Positions 9,588 through 19,061 are shown, numbered from the stretch's first letter. The stretch is DNA of 42,420 bases from Candidatus Altimarinota bacterium (GCA_028277205.1 JANQGT010000043.1:1-42420); one strand, 5' to 3'. Numbers and translations are program-made. The notes: a model not told the origin generated them from the sequence alone.

Positions 9588-9617
9588 TTGCAATTGGCAA
9601 AAAAAAGATACTATAAA
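9588..9617 (+). promoter_or_regulatory. Promoter of the 75-residue small gene
   Basis: TTGCAA (9588-9593), 18-base spacer, TATAAA (9612-9617), 23 bases before the ATG at 9641. AT-rich surroundings make chance matches more likely. Confidence 0.4.
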
Positions 9618-9640
9618 GTCGGTATTATTATAGATATCTC

Positions 9641-9868
9641 ATGGGAAATAAAGAAAGATCGCCCTCTATTATTACGAGGATGCTCGATGAGCAAGGATGT
9701 GTTACTTCTGAGAAAGAAAGTAGAGTGGAAGTATCTCGAGATTGAGCACTTATCAGAGGAGGCGAAGCTCTTTCGAGCTATATCTACAAAGAGCCGTATT
9801 GTCCAGATTTAGATACCAAAGAACGTGAGCGCGAAGAGGATTTGAGAGGACTGCGAGAGCTGGATTAG
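9641..9868 (+). CDS. Small charged protein facing a displaced tsaD tail
   Basis: A 75-residue, strongly charged protein (MGNKERSPSIITRMLDEQG ... DTKEREREEDLRGLRELD) with one UGA-Gly (9743-9745). No family recognised. Its TAG (9866-9868) shares four bases with the TAA (9865-9867) that ends, on the opposite strand, a displaced copy of the tsaD 3' end. Its C-terminus (EEDLRGLRELD) resembles that of the 95-residue protein 160 bases downstream (GEDVLERLKDID), so the two may be distant paralogues. The region is AT-richer than neighbouring core genes, consistent with accessory DNA. Confidence 0.6.
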
Positions 9869-9929
9869 AGCGTCCTCGATTTACGTGCGCATAGCTGCAG
9901 ATACGCCGTCATCCCCACCATGGCGGCAT
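9865..9929 (-). pseudogene. Displaced 3' end of tsaD
   Basis: Read in the frame set by its match to tsaD, this stretch encodes DAAMVGMTAYLQLCARKSRTL then TAA. The first eleven codons match the end of intact tsaD, the rest is a different tail. It has no start and lies 451 bases beyond the functional copy. I infer it is the earlier tsaD terminus, cut off when the segment carrying the 95-residue gene was gained, though duplication from another source is possible. Confidence 0.65.
9896..9929. repeat. 34-bp perfect direct repeat, copy A
   Basis: Identical over 34 bases to 10347-10380, which is inside the coding end of tsaD. The two copies are 451 bases apart and bracket the 95-residue gene and its promoter. 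Flanking bases differ on both sides, so the identity ends sharply. Confidence 0.9.
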
Positions 9930-9967
9930 CACAAATAAATCGCTTTTCACGAATGAGGGGCTTTTTA

Positions 9968-9995
9968 TTTGCACTTTAGAAAATATGGATATAAT
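9968..9995 (+). promoter_or_regulatory. Promoter of the 95-residue small gene
   Basis: TTTGCA (9968-9973), 16-base spacer, perfect TATAAT (9990-9995), 33 bases before the ATG at 10029. Confidence 0.5.
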
Positions 9996-10028
9996 GAGCG
10001 TATATTATATTTCTAACATCCGAATCAT

Positions 10029-10316
10029 ATGCCGGAAAAGCCTGATCGTTCCTACGAGCGCGAGGTTCCTGCAAGTGAGCGCAAGGCATTTACTACAGAG
10101 TATTGATGCGATGATGAAAAAAACATTTTAGAGCGACGACATACGGGTAGCCTGATTGATCCAAATACGGGTAGGACGCTTGATCCAATACCAGAATCAG
10201 AACGTACAAAATGGTCGGGCGGTGTCAAGACTTGTGAAGAAGAAGAAATAAATTATAACTATGAAAGATTACAGAAGTGAGAAGATGTGCTGGAAAGACT
10301 CAAAGATATAGACTAG
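10029..10316 (+). CDS. Small charged protein convergent with tsaD
   Basis: A 95-residue hydrophilic protein (MPEKPDRSYEREVPASERK ... LQK-G-EDVLERLKDID) with UGA-Gly at 10104-10106 and 10278-10280; invisible in the standard code. No family recognised and no signal peptide or membrane segment. It lies wholly between the two copies of the 34-bp repeat apart from its final part, which runs up to tsaD. Its TAG (10314-10316) shares four bases with the tsaD TAG (10313-10315). It has its own promoter. The C-terminus resembles that of the 75-residue neighbour. Confidence 0.65.
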
Positions 10317-11302
10317 CTTTTCGTCTCGGACTCGCCTCTCGTGATATGCAGATACGCCGTCATCCCCACCATGGCGGCATTGTCGAGCGAGTAGATTTTT
10401 TTGACGGGCACGAAGAATCGCAACCCGTTTTTTTCACACTCCTCGGCGAGTCTCGTCTGGAGTCGATCGTTTGCGCTCACTCCCCCGGCGATCAGTACAC
10501 TTTGGATGGCTTCTCGCTTTGCTGCGAGCATCGTCTTGTGTACGAGGATTTCTACGACTCGCATTTCAAATTCATGGCAAATCTCGCGGATATCGTCCAG
10601 TGTCAATTCTCTCTCCGACATGCGAATTTCGATCTCTCGGCGTACCGCGCTTTTGAGTCCGGAAAATGAAAAATCAAGCGAATCAGGTGCGAGTAGCGGC
10701 AGCGGAAAAATCCCACGAAACTCTCTGGCATGCTCCGCAGAGTATCCAGCAACGTGAGGTCCGCCCGGAAATCCGAGACCGAGCATCTTTGCCACTTTGT
10801 CAAATGCCTCGCCGGCAGCATCATCGCGAGTGCGTCCGAGTGTCGTTTTCGAAAAAAAATCGTCTACCCGATACAGCTCGGTATGTCCCCCGGACACCGT
10901 CAGACACACCGCCGGCAGAGGGATTTCATCGGATTCTCGCTCGAGCCAATTTGCGAGAATATGGGCGTGAATGTGATTGACGGGGATGAGCGGGACGCCG
11001 AGCTCGTGTGCGAGTGTTTTTGCGACAGTCATCCCCACGAGTAGCGACGGCATGAGTCCCGGCTCGGTCGTACAGGCGATGTGCTCTACCTCGGCGAGTG
11101 TCGTCCCGCTCTCGGCAAATATCGCATCGATCGCATCGAAAATGACGTTTTCATGCAGGCGCGCTGCCACCTCGGGGACGACGCCCGCCGTCTGGGCGTG
11201 CTGCATGATCTGTGATTTCGTCGAGAGAGCGAGCAGATTTTTTCCCTCGAAGAGAGCTACGGACGTGTCATCGCACGAAGTCTCGAATGCCAGGATACGC
11301 AT
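10313..11302 (-). CDS. tsaD: tRNA N6-adenosine threonylcarbamoyltransferase TsaD
   Basis: A 329-residue enzyme that, with TsaB and TsaE, transfers the threonylcarbamoyl group to A37 of ANN-decoding tRNAs. Motifs: FETSCDDTSVALF at the N-terminus, the metal-binding VNHIHAHI (H110 and H114), SGGHTEL, FPGGPHVAGYS, FSFSGLKSAV and LIAGGVSANDRL. No UGA codons. ATG at 11302 overlaps the TAA of the upstream gene (TAATG), implying translational coupling at the end of the FtsA operon. The last cod­ons hold the 34-bp repeat, and the final HITRGESETKS differs from the tail kept at 9865, so the C-terminus has been exchanged. Confidence 0.96.
   Translation of the reverse strand: MRILAFETSCDDTSVALFEGKNLLALSTKSQIMQHAQTAGVVPEVAARLHENVIFDAIDAIFAESGTTLAEVEHIACTTEPGLMPSLLVGMTVAKTLAHELGVPLIPVNHIHAHILANWLERESDEIPLPAVCLTVSGGHTELYRVDDFFSKTTLGRTRDDAAGEAFDKVAKMLGLGFPGGPHVAGYSAEHAREFRGIFPLPLLAPDSLDFSFSGLKSAVRREIEIRMSERELTLDDIREICHEFEMRVVEILVHKTMLAAKREAIQSVLIAGGVSANDRLQTRLAEECEKNGLRFFVPVKKIYSLDNAAMVGMTAYLHITRGESETKS
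10347..10380. repeat. 34-bp perfect direct repeat, copy B
   Basis: Lies in the tsaD reading frame, encoding roughly AAMVGMTAYL near the C-terminus. Identical to copy A at 9896-9929. Recombination between the copies would delete 451 bases with the 95-residue gene and give tsaD the other tail. Confidence 0.9.
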
Positions 11303-12954
11303 TAGCGTTGGATGATGAATTCGATATTATCAGGATCGCCCACGACACTCGAGAGCCAAAACGGCGAAGAATCAATGTGGACGTTTGCGATATTCGAATT
11401 ATTGAGGAGGATGGAGCGAGCCTCCTCGTGACTCGTCCCGAGGATGAGATTTTTGAGCTTTTGTGTGAGCGCATTCGAGTCGTCCTCGAAATCATAGGAG
11501 ATCGTCGCATCGAGCTGGGTCGTCGCTTTCATGGTAAACGGTTCGCCTTCTCGGCTGACGACGGTCGTGATACGCAGCGAATCCTCGTCGATGGCGATGA
11601 GCTTTTCCGTACCGAAAAGAAGCATCTCATTTACAATCGACTGCAGATAAAACCGTGCCGCCCGACGATCATACGCGTATGCCGATACCGTGATATCCGC
11701 GGCGATGGAGACCTCATCGGCGACCGATCCGGGCTCGGCGTCTGCGAGGATCTGCACCGAGCCAGCAGAGTACCGGACGATATCGTCCACACCCAGGATG
11801 GCATACTCCTCTCCGGTTTGTTCGTTTTGACGGGCGATGGAGTCTTTCAGCTCTTCGTATGCTTTCAGGCGCACCTTTTCGAGGGCGATATTTTGAAATC
11901 GCTCCAGCTCCTCGGTATCGATGATGCGGACGGTCGGATCGTCTCCTCATGAAAACGACTCGACGGTACGGGCGTAGATCTTGTCCCGATTAAACTGCAG
12001 TCCCGGTATCGTCAGCAGCTCGCCGGACTCGATATTTCCCCGCACACCCGTGACCTCGCCATCCTGATCGTATATATCCGCCACGACCCGTATACTCGTC
12101 TCGCCGGGCAGCAGCTCGCCCCCCGTCCCCGTACTCGCGGCGGGAATCCGTATCCAGTCGCTCGAGCGATAGACGATACCCGCATCGGTGATAAATCGTG
12201 TCTTCGGACGAAATATCTGCTCGATATCGAGCTCATTTATGACCAGCAGTGTTCCCGAGGCGTTTTTGACGGTATTTGCATCGTAGACCGTCGTGGCAAA
12301 TGTCTGCTCGAGATAGGTACTGTGTTCGACACGCCGTACCGATATGCTATTTGGCTGGACAAAGAGCGAACCTGGCTCGTTCGTACTTTCCTCTTGATAG
12401 ATGAGATTTCGCGATGCGGTGCGGACAGTGAGCTCGGGAGCAATATAGACGAATGTTTTTGAAACCGCGAAATACACGATAAAAGACAAAAGCGCCACGG
12501 AAACAAGCAATCCCGCTGTCAATAGTACGACATTCGCATCGGAAAACAGTCACGGTCTTCGCATCCGGCTCGAGCTTTTTTTATAGCGAAATGCCAGCCA
12601 CAAAGCGGTTTTTTTCGCCTCGTATGCGAGGTATTCGAAAAAAGTGAAATTGTGTCGCAAAATATGCGTGCGCGTATATTCGCGCTCAAACTCGATATCA
12701 TCCGAGCGCGTATAGTAGCGAATCCCCAGCGGCTCTCCGATGCGGCGCTCATGAGCGTCGGAGACGATGAAGACAAACTGCCGATCGGGAAATACCGCCT
12801 GCAGGAGACGCACCGGGAGATAGGTCCGAAAGACCGGATTTTCCCCGAGTATGAGACGGATCTCCCGATGCGATCCGGCACTCTCGCGGATACGCATGAC
12901 GATGTCCAGTAGCGAATCCTCTCGGGCAAGGGCGATTTCTCGGTAGCTACTCAT
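11302..12954 (-). CDS. Single-pass membrane protein, CPR baseplate-J-like type
   Basis: A 550-residue protein assembled across UGA-Gly at 12550-12552 and 11947-11949. The N-terminal 110 residues (SLLDIVMRIRES, IRLILGENPVF, LPVRLLQ, FVFIVSDAHERRIGEPLGI) resemble the nucleotide-binding-like N-terminal region of CPR proteins annotated baseplate J/gp47; I infer kinship from pattern only. A membrane segment follows at about 142-164 (VVLLTAGLLVSVALLSFIVY), then a beta-rich extracytoplasmic region, so the large C-terminal part is probably outside the membrane. The start overlaps the ftsA-like stop by 8 bases and the TAA overlaps the tsaD ATG, so it sits inside an operon. Function unknown; an envelope role is suggested by topology and neighbours. 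Confidence 0.75.
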
Positions 12955-14155
12955 AGCGGTAAATAACGTATCGGAGGATTTTTGCGATGGGATCTTTTTT
13001 TAAAAAGCACACCTCCTCCCCCACCGTCGCGAGTCCGCAGGCGACATGATACTCCGGCGGACACGCGGCACCGGAGATCGTATGCGACGCGTAGTGTGTC
13101 CGGATCCGATCGGATCCGATGATGCGCGTGCGATCCAGTGCACGGACGATCCGATCCAGCACATGGGGATTTTGTACGGGCAGTCCGGAGAGAAAACAAT
13201 TTTGTGCGATGGTGCGTCCGGCGATATCCTCTATCGCGACCAGTATCCCCTCCGAAAACAGCCGATAAAACTCCGAAAAACTCTCGGCATAGGGTCCGCT
13301 CCGATGCTGCTCGGGATGGATGACCGCCTCCTCGCGCTCGATGGCGGACAGACGAGTATGACGCTCCAGATGCTCTGACAAGAGTGAAAATCCAAACGGA
13401 AGCACATTGATGCCGAGGATTTGGTTTTGTCGGGCGACGATGACGGTGGTTTTATGTGCGCCGAGATCCACGAATACATTGTGCGAATACGCATCATCGC
13501 TCGTCTCCACGAGCTTTGGCAGACACATACCGACCGGTACGAGCGAGATCAGGTGCTTGCCGACGCGCTTTGCGATCATGTGATGCGCCGAGTATTCGGA
13601 GACCGGGACAAAGACATTTATGATCTGGAGGCGAATATTTTTCCCGGTCGCGCCCACGGGATTGCTGAGACTTCGTCCGTCCACGGCGATGTGCGACAGT
13701 GAGCTGGTCACGAGCTTCATCTCCGAGGTGGCAATGTCCAGACGGGCAGGAATTTTCGATCGGAGTCGCTCGAGTGATTTTCCCTCGACTCTGGCGATGA
13801 TATCGTCGATCTCGGAGAGTGTGACGGGTATATCCGGTCAACTGCGGACACTGTTTGTCTGCAGCGTGTCGTACAGCAGACGCGAGCTATTTATGGACAT
13901 GACGATATCGGGGGGGTCGATACCCGCCGTTTTCGTGACGCGCTCCAGCAGACGCGACACCGTCCGCGATACCGCGTACAGATCCGTGATCTCTCCGTTT
14001 TGCATGTCTTTTCTCGACTGTTTCACGGCGGCAGCGGCGAGGATATGTAGGCGCGAATCGATGATACGACACACGAGTGCGCGAGCCTTGTACGTACCGA
14101 TATCGAGCGCGATAAAAGCATCGTACTCATGGATATGACTGAGCCGAAACGGCAT
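12947..14155 (-). CDS. ftsA: FtsA-like actin-fold ATPase
   Basis: A 402-residue member of the FtsA/PilM branch of the actin superfamily. Phosphate-1-like ALDIGTYKARALV is near residue 16, phosphate-2-like FVDLGAHKTTVIV in the middle, and the SHS2/1C region contains SNPVGATG. The D-(P-x-G-x-x-G) pattern fits FtsA, which tethers FtsZ to the membrane in division, better than PilM. The C-terminus (IAKILRYVIYRYE) could be the amphipathic membrane-targeting helix. UGA at 13838-13840 must be Gly; without it the protein splits at residue 107. ATG at 14155, TAG end. It follows the TPR gene by 30 bases. Confidence 0.8.
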
Positions 14156-14185
14156 GAGCAAAGAGGCGATAAATGGACGCGAAAA

Positions 14186-14725
14186 CTATATCCGCATGAT
14201 GGTTTTGAGCTCCTCGATTTTATCCTCGCGACCCGCACTGCGCAGGAGCTCTTCCCCCGCTTGCGTTTCGCCGTTTGATATGAGTGCGACGCCCAGATCC
14301 TCCATGATGAGCGTGTCGTCGGGCGTGATATTGAGCGCTCGACGCAGGATCAAAATACCCTTTGTGGTTTTTCCGATCATGAGGTATCCCCAGCCGAGAT
14401 TTCGCAGGATCTCGGCATTATTACCAAAGAGCTTGTTTGCCTCCTCCAAAAGCTTGACTCCTTCTTTGAATTTCCCCTTTGATACAGCGATATATCCGCG
14501 CAGATAGAGTCCGGTGGATGACTCGGTATTGAGATTTTGCGCAAAAGCAACCAGCGACTCCGCACGATCCATATCACCCTCCGAGAGCGCGATATCGGCA
14601 AGCTCCTCATAGAGGCGGTAGTCGTCGCTGTTTTGAAACAAGAGATCCTGAATAAAGCTCTTTGCCTCTTCGTATCGGGCATTTCCCTTGAGTTCTTCGA
14701 TGTGGGCGATGTATTCGTTATTCAT
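14186..14725 (-). CDS. Soluble TPR-repeat protein
   Basis: A 179-residue protein made of four to five tetratricopeptide-type repeats (ARYEEAKSFIQDLLFQNSDD, AESLVAFAQNLNTES, GVKLLEEANKLFGNNAEILR, GILILRRALNITPDD, AGEELLRSAG). No signal peptide or membrane segment, so probably a cytoplasmic scaffold. It is first in the operon leading to the FtsA-like gene (30 bases downstream) and has its own promoter. It ends in TAG and uses no UGA. An assembly or division-associated role is an inference from position only. Confidence 0.8.
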   Translation of the reverse strand: MNNEYIAHIEELKGNARYEEAKSFIQDLLFQNSDDYRLYEELADIALSEGDMDRAESLVAFAQNLNTESSTGLYLRGYIAVSKGKFKEGVKLLEEANKLFGNNAEILRNLGWGYLMIGKTTKGILILRRALNITPDDTLIMEDLGVALISNGETQAGEELLRSAGREDKIEELKTIMRI

Positions 14726-14778
14726 AGGCTTCGATTTTGAAAAATGCGCTCGCGTGTATCCTCTCGATAGAGATGATC

Positions 14779-14806
14779 ATTATATCCGACCGTCGTCTTT
14801 TTACAA
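14779..14806 (-). promoter_or_regulatory. Promoter of the TPR-ftsA-tsaD operon
   Basis: On the minus strand TTGTAA (14806-14801), 16-base spacer, TATAAT (14784-14779), 54 bases before the TPR ATG. Confidence 0.6.
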
Positions 14807-14832
14807 GATGATTTCGGGGTATTTGCAAAGTA

Positions 14833-15096
14833 TTATGACGACAGCTCGGTACGCGCATCGGACTCGGGTCATCCGCCGATCATCCCATCGAGCGCGCCGA
14901 GCGGATATGCTATCGAGAGAAAGATAAACACGCATCCCAAAAGCATGATTATGATGACCGTCCCGCCGCTTCAGAGGTAGCGCTCCGCCCAGGAAAACTT
15001 CCCGGTCCACTCGTAGACCTGTTTTCGGTAGCGGATGATCGCGACACCCATGCAGAAAAACATGAGTCCATACAGGATTTTTACAAATATTTCCAT
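14833..15096 (-). CDS. Small two-helix membrane protein, conserved CPR type
   Basis: An 87-residue protein with two hydrophobic helices: FVKILYGLMFFCMGVAII near the N-terminus and TVIIIMLLGCVFIFLSIAY after a loop reading VYEWTGKFSWAERYL-G-SGGT. The loop motif W/D-A-E-x-Y-L-G-x-G-G-T recurs in short CPR membrane proteins I recall, and the first UGA (14971-14973) is the glycine of that motif. A second UGA-Gly lies at 14869-14871. Function unknown. The standard code would truncate it after 41 residues. ATG at 15096, TAA end. Confidence 0.75.
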
Positions 15097-15192
15097 GGCG
15101 TTTTTAGAGCGATTACCGACGACAGTATATCGAAAACTGCAGTGAAACTCAAGCATCCAGCGCTTTGTAAATAATCGTAGAGAGGTTGCAGC

Positions 15193-15220
15193 TTGCACTT
15201 TTTCGGCATCCGGACATAAT
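15193..15220 (+). promoter_or_regulatory. Promoter of the Xer recombinase gene
   Basis: TTGCAC (15193-15198), 16-base spacer, CATAAT (15215-15220). An ATG at 15219 overlaps the -10, so the next ATG at 15228, about where transcription should start, is the likelier initiator. That would make the mRNA leaderless. Confidence 0.5.
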
Positions 15221-15227
15221 GCCTCTC

Positions 15228-16268
15228 ATGAGCGAAAACCGGTTTTCCTATATCTCTCTCGTACGCGAATTTTTGACCGCACTGCGCCTCCGCCGTGACG
15301 CAAGTACTCATACGGTGCGACAATACGCGCTGCATCTGTTTCGGTTTTTTGTCTTTCTCTCGCCCGGTATTCGCTCGGTACGCGAGTGTGATACCCCGGT
15401 TTCTTCTCAGTACTTGTTTCTGGATATGCAAACAGAGGAATGCATAAACCGGTACGAGCGTGATTTTCCCCTCGATATCACCGCCCTGACCCGGGAAAAT
15501 ATCGAGCGGTTCCGGCTGTCTCTGCATGAGACCGGTATCTCGATCCGCACCGCGAATGCCTATATCATCACGATTCGCTCTTTTTTGAAATTTCTCAAAA
15601 AAGAGGGATACGCCGTACTGGATCCGACATCGCTCGAGCTCGTGCGAGCGCCGTCCCGACAGGTGAGCTTTTTGACACTCGACGAAGTCGGTCGCCTTTT
15701 TTCTACAGCCGAGGGGGATGACATCCGATCCGTGCGGGATCGTGCCATCCTGGAGTGTATCTACTCCACCGGTCTGCGCGTCTCGGAGCTGGTGTCGCTG
15801 GATCGCGCGCGCGTGGATCTCGCTCGTCGGGAGTTTGCCGTGCGCGGCAAGTGAAAGAAACTGCGGACGGTTTACCTCTCTCCCGGTGCCGTCGAGCGAA
15901 TTTCCCGGTATCTGGATATGCGTGATGATGTATTTTCTCCACTCTTCATCCGGCATAATTTCGATACGAAAAATATCAAGAACGCCCACCTCGACGACGA
16001 ATCCGTCCGGCTGACCCGGGCTTTTATCACGCAGATGGTAAAGCGCTATGCGCTGCAGGCGAATATCATCAAGACCGTTTCAGCGCATACGCTTCGGCAT
16101 TCCTTTGCCACGACGCTCCTGCAAAACGGTGCCGATCTGCGCGCTATCCAGGAGATGCTCTGACACGCCAGTATCCTCACCACGCAGGTCTATACGCACG
16201 TCACAAATCCGAAACTCCGCGAAGTACACGAGCGATTTTTTTCGTCTGATGGAGAGAGTGCGCATTAG
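15228..16268 (+). CDS. XerC/XerD-type tyrosine recombinase
   Basis: A 346-residue site-specific recombinase, most likely the housekeeping enzyme that resolves chromosome dimers. It has the N-terminal SAM-like core-binding domain (SLVREFLTALRLRRDASTHT) and the catalytic domain with Arg in TGLRVSEL, Lys after RGK, HTLRHSF, the following His in GHASILTT and the Tyr nucleophile in TQVYTHV. Two UGA codons must be Gly: 15852-15854 (RGK-G-KKLRTVYL) and 16161-16163 (QEML-G-HAS). The latter is the near-invariant LGH glycine, one of the best proofs of the code here. The ATG at 15219 would add three residues. No sign of a surrounding mobile element. Confidence 0.92.
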
Positions 16269-16420
16269 TCTCTGAGATCTGAAAACGTGTTTTGGATCGT
16301 GACGATGCCTGGGATCACTACAAAAAATCTCATCGAATCGTCAATAAAAAAATCACCACCTTGGCGTTTACATGCCTGAGTGAGATATGATTTTGTGAGA
16401 AAAATATATTGCGCGACTCC

Positions 16421-16942
16421 CTAGCAAAATGTCTTTCGTACCGTCACATCGAGTCCCCCGCGTTCGTTGTCGTGAAATTCGAGCGCATCGACGAGCGTCT
16501 CTATGATATGAAAGAGTCCGCGTCCACGCTGGTTTGTATAGCCCGAGAGTCTCTCTTCTCGCTTCTTTTCCCGTAGTGTCTCCATATCCGCAGCGGTTTT
16601 CCGCGACAGTCCGTTTCCCGCATCGGAAACCGTCATCGTGACGCTCGGCGATCCAGAAGAATCAATACAAAACATAAAAGAGTTTTGATCGCCCGACTGG
16701 CTTCCGTGCTCGATGGCGTTATTGACCAGCTCGTCCGATATGAGCGCAAATCGCCGATTCCACGGAGGTTCGACCTTGTTTTTCTGTAGGATGGCGGAAA
16801 TGGTATCGCGGATCGTGCGAGAGTGATGATACTCTGCGGAAAACGTCCCCGAAAAGCAAAAATTTCCCATATCCTCGACGCAGGATTCGAGGTGGGCGAC
16901 GAGCTGAGCGGAGTCGTATGTGTCGATCAACACCTCGATCAT
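16421..16942 (-). CDS. RsbW-like GHKL serine kinase/anti-sigma-type ATPase
   Basis: A 173-residue single-domain GHKL ATPase of the anti-sigma (RsbW/SpoIIAB) class. N-box DELVNNAIEHG (70-80), G1 box DAGNGL (about 107-112) and G2-like RGRGLFHIIETLVD are present. Relatives phosphorylate an antagonist and sequester a sigma factor; neither partner is visible in this window. No UGA, TAG end. It has its own strong promoter and follows the HU terminator. Confidence 0.85.
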   Translation of the reverse strand: MIEVLIDTYDSAQLVAHLESCVEDMGNFCFSGTFSAEYHHSRTIRDTISAILQKNKVEPPWNRRFALISDELVNNAIEHGSQSGDQNSFMFCIDSSGSPSVTMTVSDAGNGLSRKTAADMETLREKKREERLSGYTNQRGRGLFHIIETLVDALEFHDNERGGLDVTVRKTFC

Positions 16943-16971
16943 CGAGTCTGCTATGTGGATAAAACAGCGCC

Positions 16972-17000
16972 ATTATATCCCATAAACTTTACAAAGTCAA
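16972..17000 (-). promoter_or_regulatory. Strong promoter of the RsbW-like gene
   Basis: On the minus strand TTGACT (17000-16995), 17-base spacer, TATAAT (16977-16972), 29 bases before the ATG at 16942. One of the closest matches to consensus in the window; its -35 abuts the HU terminator. Confidence 0.7.
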
Positions 17001-17001
17001 A

Positions 17002-17026
17002 AAAAGACCGCCCGAAGCGGTCTTTT
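17002..17026 (-). terminator. Rho-independent terminator of the HU gene
   Basis: A perfect 10-bp stem (AAAAGACCGC and its complement) with a 5-base loop, 18 bases past the HU stop. On the minus strand it is followed by a run of T. Confidence 0.85.
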
Positions 17027-17043
17027 CAGTGCCTCGGAAAAAG

Positions 17044-17316
17044 CTAGCGGATGACCTCCTTGAGAGTCTTTCCGGCGCGGAATACCGGAGAGCGCATCTC
17101 GGGAATGGTGATCTTCGCTCCCGTTCGGGGATTGACTCCGTTTCGAGCGGCGCGCTTCGACACCTTGAATGCTCCGAAACCGGTAATGTTTACCTCTCCG
17201 CCCCGCTTCAGCTCTGCGGTGATGATATCGATCATCGCGTTGAGCATCTTGGCGACAGCGTCCTGGCTGAGCCCCGCCTTCATGGCGATTGCCTTGATGA
17301 GGTCCTGCTTTTTCAT
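17044..17316 (-). CDS. hup: HU-family DNA-binding protein
   Basis: A 90-residue histone-like protein that bends and compacts DNA as a dimer. It begins MKKQDLIKAIAMKAGLSQ, has the core GGEVNITGFGAFKV, and the DNA-binding arm ARNGVNPRTGAKITIPE followed by FRAGKTLKEVI. Length is standard. An upstream extension in the same frame is not needed, since the -10 lies 33 bases before the ATG at 17316. It ends in TAG, followed by a clear terminator. Confidence 0.96.
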   Translation of the reverse strand: MKKQDLIKAIAMKAGLSQDAVAKMLNAMIDIITAELKRGGEVNITGFGAFKVSKRAARNGVNPRTGAKITIPEMRSPVFRAGKTLKEVIR

Positions 17317-17348
17317 AAAAAGAAAAGTAAAAGAATAGAACCGACGCC

Positions 17349-17376
17349 AGTATAGTACGAAGAAAATAAATTGCAA
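17349..17376 (-). promoter_or_regulatory. Promoter of the HU gene
   Basis: On the minus strand TTGCAA (17376-17371), 16-base spacer, TATACT (17354-17349). Confidence 0.6.
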
Positions 17377-17432
17377 ACACTTTTTCTCATTTTTTGCCTT
17401 TATAGAGGGCAAAAAATAGGAAACATCGGATA

Positions 17433-18974
17433 CTATGGCTTTGTAGAGCTATTTTCCTCACTCTTTGGCTCTACACGGGCAAAGAGCGGTACGCCCTTTT
17501 CAGCGACGAAAAACTCTCATCGAAGCTGAAACGACTCTTGCAATTTTCAGGACTCTATCGTTGCGATATCGCTTTTTCGTCCGATACGCTCCAAGAGCTC
17601 GAATGCTTTCTTCGGGAAAAACGACGCAAGCAGTACACCGAGAGTCCTCACTCCCTCGCCGAGATGGGCGAGCACGCGGACGAGCTCTGCGTGCCTGGTC
17701 TCGTCCGACGCATACTCCCAGGGACGCGTGGTGTCCAGATATTTATTGAGAAAATCTGCAAACGCGATAGTGATTTCCAGTGCTTTGCGAAGCTCATAGC
17801 GATCCATCGCCTCCCGGTACGTCCGAGTCGTGTTTTGGATTTCGTTTGCAAAATCATCATCGAGTGGGATGGACGGGATGTTTCAGCCAATCTTCAGCGA
17901 CAGCACAAGAAATCGATTGAGGAGATTTCCGATGTTGTTTGCCAGGTGCGCATTGTACGCGTCGACTGCGTGCTCATGCGAAAAATCTCCGTCCGCTCCG
18001 ACGGGAAACGCATAGAGCAGATACAGCTGCATGAGTTCGCGTGAGTGCCTTTGTACGTATTCGACTGGATCAATGACATTCCCGACTGATTTCGAGATCT
18101 TTTGTCCATCGATCGTGAAAAATCCGTTTGCGAGAATATTTTTCGGCAGCGGCAGCCCGACAGACCAGAGCATCGCGGGCCAGTAGACCGCGTGAAATCG
18201 CAGGATTTCCTTGCCCACGACGTGGACATCCGCAGGAAAAAATCGCTCCTGTCCGTGCGTGCAGGCGGTATAATAGTTGAAAAGTGCGTCGTACCACACG
18301 TATGTCACGTGCGACTCGTCAAACGGGAGCGGTATGCCAAATGTACTCCCCTCTCGGGAAATGGAGAAATCCTCCAGTCCGCCCCGGACAAACTCTATGA
18401 TCTCCCGAAATCGGTACTCCGGCATCACAAAGTCGGGCTGACTCTCATAGAGCTCCAGGAGCCGATCCTGATACTTTGACAGACGGAAAAAATAGTTTGT
18501 CTCGGAGAGGATGGTGATATCCCGATTTGGATGATCGGGACAGCGGCCCTCTTCATTCAGGTCTTCATCGCGTTTGTATGCTTCGCAGCCGACGCAGTAT
18601 TTTCCCTCGTATGTCCCCAGATAGATATCACCTGCATCGTATGATCGCTGCAGCATATCGCGCACGACCTCGAAATGCCGGGGATCACGCGTGCGCACGA
18701 AGTCCGTGTATTCGATACCGAGATTATCCCATACCGCCCGGTGTTTCGCTGCCATCATGTCTGCGTACGCCTCCGGGGTCATCGCTTGCTCTTCGGCTTT
18801 CTCTACGACTTTTTGACTGTTTTCATCGACACCCGTGGAAAATTTCGTCTCATATCCCGAAAAGCGTTTGTATCGGGCGATCGTCTCGGCGATGAGCGTC
18901 GTGTACGTGTGCCCAATGTGCGGCACACCGTTTGAATAGTAGATGGGAGTGGAGATATAAAATGGTGGTTTCAT
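17433..18974 (-). CDS. metG: Methionyl-tRNA synthetase
   Basis: A 513-residue class I aminoacyl-tRNA synthetase charging tRNA-Met. N-terminal FYISTPIYYSNGVPHIGHTY carries the HIGH motif (19-22), the zinc-type insert begins CVGCEAY...CPDHP, and KISKS (292-296) is the second ATP signature. The anticodon-binding domain lies beyond UGA-Gly at 17883-17885 (LKI-G-NIPSIPLDDDF). UGA-Gly at 17547 and 17517 lead to the classical end FFVAEKGVPLFARVE. No C-terminal tRNA-binding EMAP domain is present. Standard-code calling would lose about 150 residues. ATG at 18974, TAG end. Confidence 0.96.
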
Positions 18975-19061
18975 GGCGATTTTATAGAAAACACTATTGT
19001 ATCGGAAAACGCCTGCGCACCAAGAAATAAAATCACCCCTCCCACTAGTGTGATTCTGCAC

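Noticed and set aside
15228-16268. The tyrosine recombinase as integrase of a mobile element
   Set aside because: Single-copy XerC/D-like architecture, core-type composition, no att repeats or cargo genes around it. It is 5 kb from the tsaD repeats and no link is visible.
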